Below are positions 62,095 through 64,000 of a stretch of 64,000 nucleotides of DNA, piece after piece. Positions within the stretch are counted from its first letter, which is position 1; each line of letters opens with the position of its first letter. The translations under genes were made by a program, and so were the position numbers. The stretch lies in assembly GCF_003316845.1 (NCBI RefSeq), contig NZ_QMIK01000008.1, positions 124,001 through 188,000 on the forward strand, in the 5' to 3' direction. This DNA is from Cognataquiflexum aquatile. GTDB lineage: Bacteria; Bacteroidota; Bacteroidia; Cytophagales; Cyclobacteriaceae. The notes beneath the pieces are model-generated. The model saw only the letters and a program-made list of their open reading frames with translations, did no database searches and was not told the DNA's origin.

Positions 62095-64000
62095 ATGGAA
62101 TACAAAGGACTCAGTGATCATGAAGTGATTGCAAACCGAAAAGCTTATGGAAGTAATGTTTTGGTAGAAGAAACCAAAAATCCCATTTGGGGAATTTTGC
62201 TGGAAATCATCAAAGAGCCTTTGTTCGTTATTTTACTCGTTGCGGCTTCCGTTTACTTCATTCTGGGAGAAACCACGGAAGGGTTCATCATGTTGGTGGC
62301 CATCGGATTGGTTTCAGGCATTTCCATTTTTCAGGAAAACAAAAGCCGCAATGCAGTCAATGCCCTCAAGAAACTTTCAAGCCCCCAAGCCAAAGTTTAC
62401 CGCAACGGGAAAGTCATCAGCATTCCCACCGAGGAAATCGTTGTCAAAGACCTGATCCTGGTCGAGGACGGCAACTTGGTTCCTGCTGACGCCAAGATCA
62501 TCGAAGCGCATGATTTTTCGGTCAATGAAAGTATCCTGACAGGTGAGTCTCTTTCACTGTCCAAAGACCACCTTTCGGAATCCCCCATAATTTTTCAGGG
62601 AACAATGGTGGACACCGGCAACTGTGTCGCCGAGGTGCGGGCAATCGGGAGAAAAACAGAACTGGGAAAAATCGGCACCAGTCTTGGGGAAATCGAGCAG
62701 ACCAAAACCCCTCTACAGACTCAAATCAAGAGCTTTGTGAAATCAATGGTCACATTTGGTGCCATTGCTTTTCTGTTGGTTTGGGGCATCAATTATTACA
62801 TTTCAAGAGATATTTTGAATGCCTTACTTCAGGGGCTGACTTTGGCGATGTCGATTTTGCCTGAAGAAATCCCCGTCGCCTTCAGCACTTTTATGGCATT
62901 GGGTGCTTATCGGCTTTACAAAAGCAAGGTGATTACCCGCAGCCCGTATACAGTCGAAACCCTCGGTGCCGCTACCGTCATTTGTACCGACAAGACCGGA
63001 ACGCTGACTGAAAACAGGATGGAACTCAAAGCAGTCTTTGATATAAAATCGGGCGCGCTGCAGGATTTTGCAAAAGACAGTCCGGTATTCAACGAGACAT
63101 TGGAATATGCACTTTGGGCATCAGAGATTCTTCCTTTTGATCCAATGGAAAAATCCATCCATGCTTTTTATGAAAAGATGGCGCCAAGGGATGAAAGGAA
63201 AGCGGCAAAAATGCTTCATGAATACCCACTTGGAGGAAAGCCACCGATCATGACGCATATTTTTCAGAAGGGAAATGGTGAAAAGATAATCGCCGTCAAA
63301 GGAAGTGTAGAGGGAGTCCTTGGGCAAAGCCATTTGTCGGAGGCTGATTCTAAGGTGGTGGCTGCACGATTAGAGGAGTTTACCCAAAAAGGTTTTCGGG
63401 TCTTGGCTATAGGCAAAGCAGACCCTTCAATTCAGGCATATCCCAAAACCCAACAGGAATTCGACTTTGAGTTTTTGGGTTTGGTGGCATTTTATGATCC
63501 GCCAAAGAAAAATATTCAGAAAGTCCTAAATTCATTTTATAAGGCAGGAATCGAAGTAAAAATGATTACTGGAGATTATCCCCAAACCTCAGCGGCGATA
63601 GCTGTTCAGGTGGGTTTGAAATCAGATGGGTCCATCATGACCGGAGATGAAGTGATGGCGATGGAGGAATCTGTTCTTAAGCAAAAGTCCAAAGAGGTCC
63701 ACGTCTTTGCAAGGATGTTTCCTGAAGCCAAACTCAAAGTAGTCGAAGCCCTCAAACAAAACGGGGAGATCGTCGCCATGACCGGGGATGGTGTCAATGA
63801 TGGCCCTGCACTCAAAGCAGCCCATATTGGCATTGCGATGGGCAAGCGGGGCAGTGAAGTGGCCAAGTCAGCCGCGGCACTTGTGCTGATGGATGATGAC
63901 CTTGGACACATGACCGAGGCGGTTGCTTTGGGAAGGAGGATCTATGAAAACCTCAAAAAAGCCATTCAATACATCATTTCTATCCATATACCCATCATAC
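62095..64000 (+). CDS. cation-translocating P-type ATPase (3' end outside window)
   Basis: The first 635 codons, open to the window edge. Actuator motif TGES at 149-152; M4 motif PEEIP at 256-260; phosphorylation site D299 in CTDKTGTLTEN; nucleotide domain KMITGDYP; hinge TGDGVND at 563-569. The N-terminus has the short cation-ATPase-N region and no heavy-metal CxxC domain. That argues against a Cu/Zn (P1B) pump and for a P2/P3-like cation pump. PEEIP differs from the PEGLP of Ca pumps, so the ion is uncertain (Ca, Mn or Mg possible). Its position behind the RND system suggests a metal role. Confidence 0.9.
   Translation, partial: MEYKGLSDHEVIANRKAYGSNVLVEETKNPIWGILLEIIKEPLFVILLVAASVYFILGETTEGFIMLVAIGLVSGISIFQENKSRNAVNALKKLSSPQAKVYRNGKVISIPTEEIVVKDLILVEDGNLVPADAKIIEAHDFSVNESILTGESLSLSKDHLSESPIIFQGTMVDTGNCVAEVRAIGRKTELGKIGTSLGEIEQTKTPLQTQIKSFVKSMVTFGAIAFLLVWGINYYISRDILNALLQGLTLAMSILPEEIPVAFSTFMALGAYRLYKSKVITRSPYTVETLGAATVICTDKTGTLTENRMELKAVFDIKSGALQDFAKDSPVFNETLEYALWASEILPFDPMEKSIHAFYEKMAPRDERKAAKMLHEYPLGGKPPIMTHIFQKGNGEKIIAVKGSVEGVLGQSHLSEADSKVVAARLEEFTQKGFRVLAIGKADPSIQAYPKTQQEFDFEFLGLVAFYDPPKKNIQKVLNSFYKAGIEVKMITGDYPQTSAAIAVQVGLKSDGSIMTGDEVMAMEESVLKQKSKEVHVFARMFPEAKLKVVEALKQNGEIVAMTGDGVNDGPALKAAHIGIAMGKRGSEVAKSAAALVLMDDDLGHMTEAVALGRRIYENLKKAIQYIISIHIPII

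Overview
The window looks like chromosomal DNA of a Bacteroidota bacterium, probably a cytophagale of the Cyclobacteriaceae type (Algoriphagus or Belliella relatives; the family level is inference). Evidence: SprA of the type IX secretion system in the order maeB-ruvA-sprA-gcvH, the DUF4837, DUF4292, DUF5686, DUF5995 and DUF4407 families, a TonB with the Bacteroidota N-terminus, and promoters of the TAnnTTTG type. I saw no rRNA, tRNA, insertion sequence, phage or CRISPR array.

Layout. Positions 1-21942 are one long minus-strand block of housekeeping and envelope genes: tonB (partial), gcvH, sprA, ruvA, malic enzyme, DUF4837 lipoprotein, LysM lytic transglycosylase, gatA, tatA, EnvC-like protein, DUF4292 lipoprotein, TPR protein, dut, flippase and enoyl-CoA hydratase. 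Isocitrate dehydrogenase (plus) and typA (minus) then converge on two terminators. Positions 26087-28056 hold a PadR regulator with two HAAS-like membrane proteins and a truncated third copy, chained by ATGA overlaps. Positions 28255-32402 hold three related beta-barrel proteins and a glutaminase. Positions 32691-43337 hold envelope and accessory genes (OmpA protein, thiamine-binding protein, SGNH hydrolase, DUF4407, DUF5686, DUF5995, VIT1). Positions 43404-48115 hold a dipeptidase and an aldehyde dehydrogenase/DUF779 pair with a divergent AraC regulator.

The right end (48710-64000, plus strand) looks like a functional unit: a GT2 glycosyltransferase; a protein joining two LAB_N domains to a GT39 transferase; a response regulator and sensor kinase; a b561-like membrane protein and YceI; a CzcA-type RND efflux system; a small His-containing membrane protein; and a P-type ATPase cut by the window edge. 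Two operons in this region, GT2/LAB_N-GT39 and b561/YceI/RND, carry helically phased TAAG boxes with an exact 11-bp period (four and three copies), placed almost identically relative to the -7 region. This suggests that the embedded two-component system controls both lipid or glycan modification and metal efflux.

Non-coding structure is also striking. At least eleven gene gaps contain arrays with a 7-nt period but different unit sequences, and most begin at or within 8 nt of a stop codon. There are also three palindromes of 31-35 bp at 27552-27713, about 2.5 copies of a 165-bp repeat at 38924-39318, and two gene fossils left over from paralogue families.
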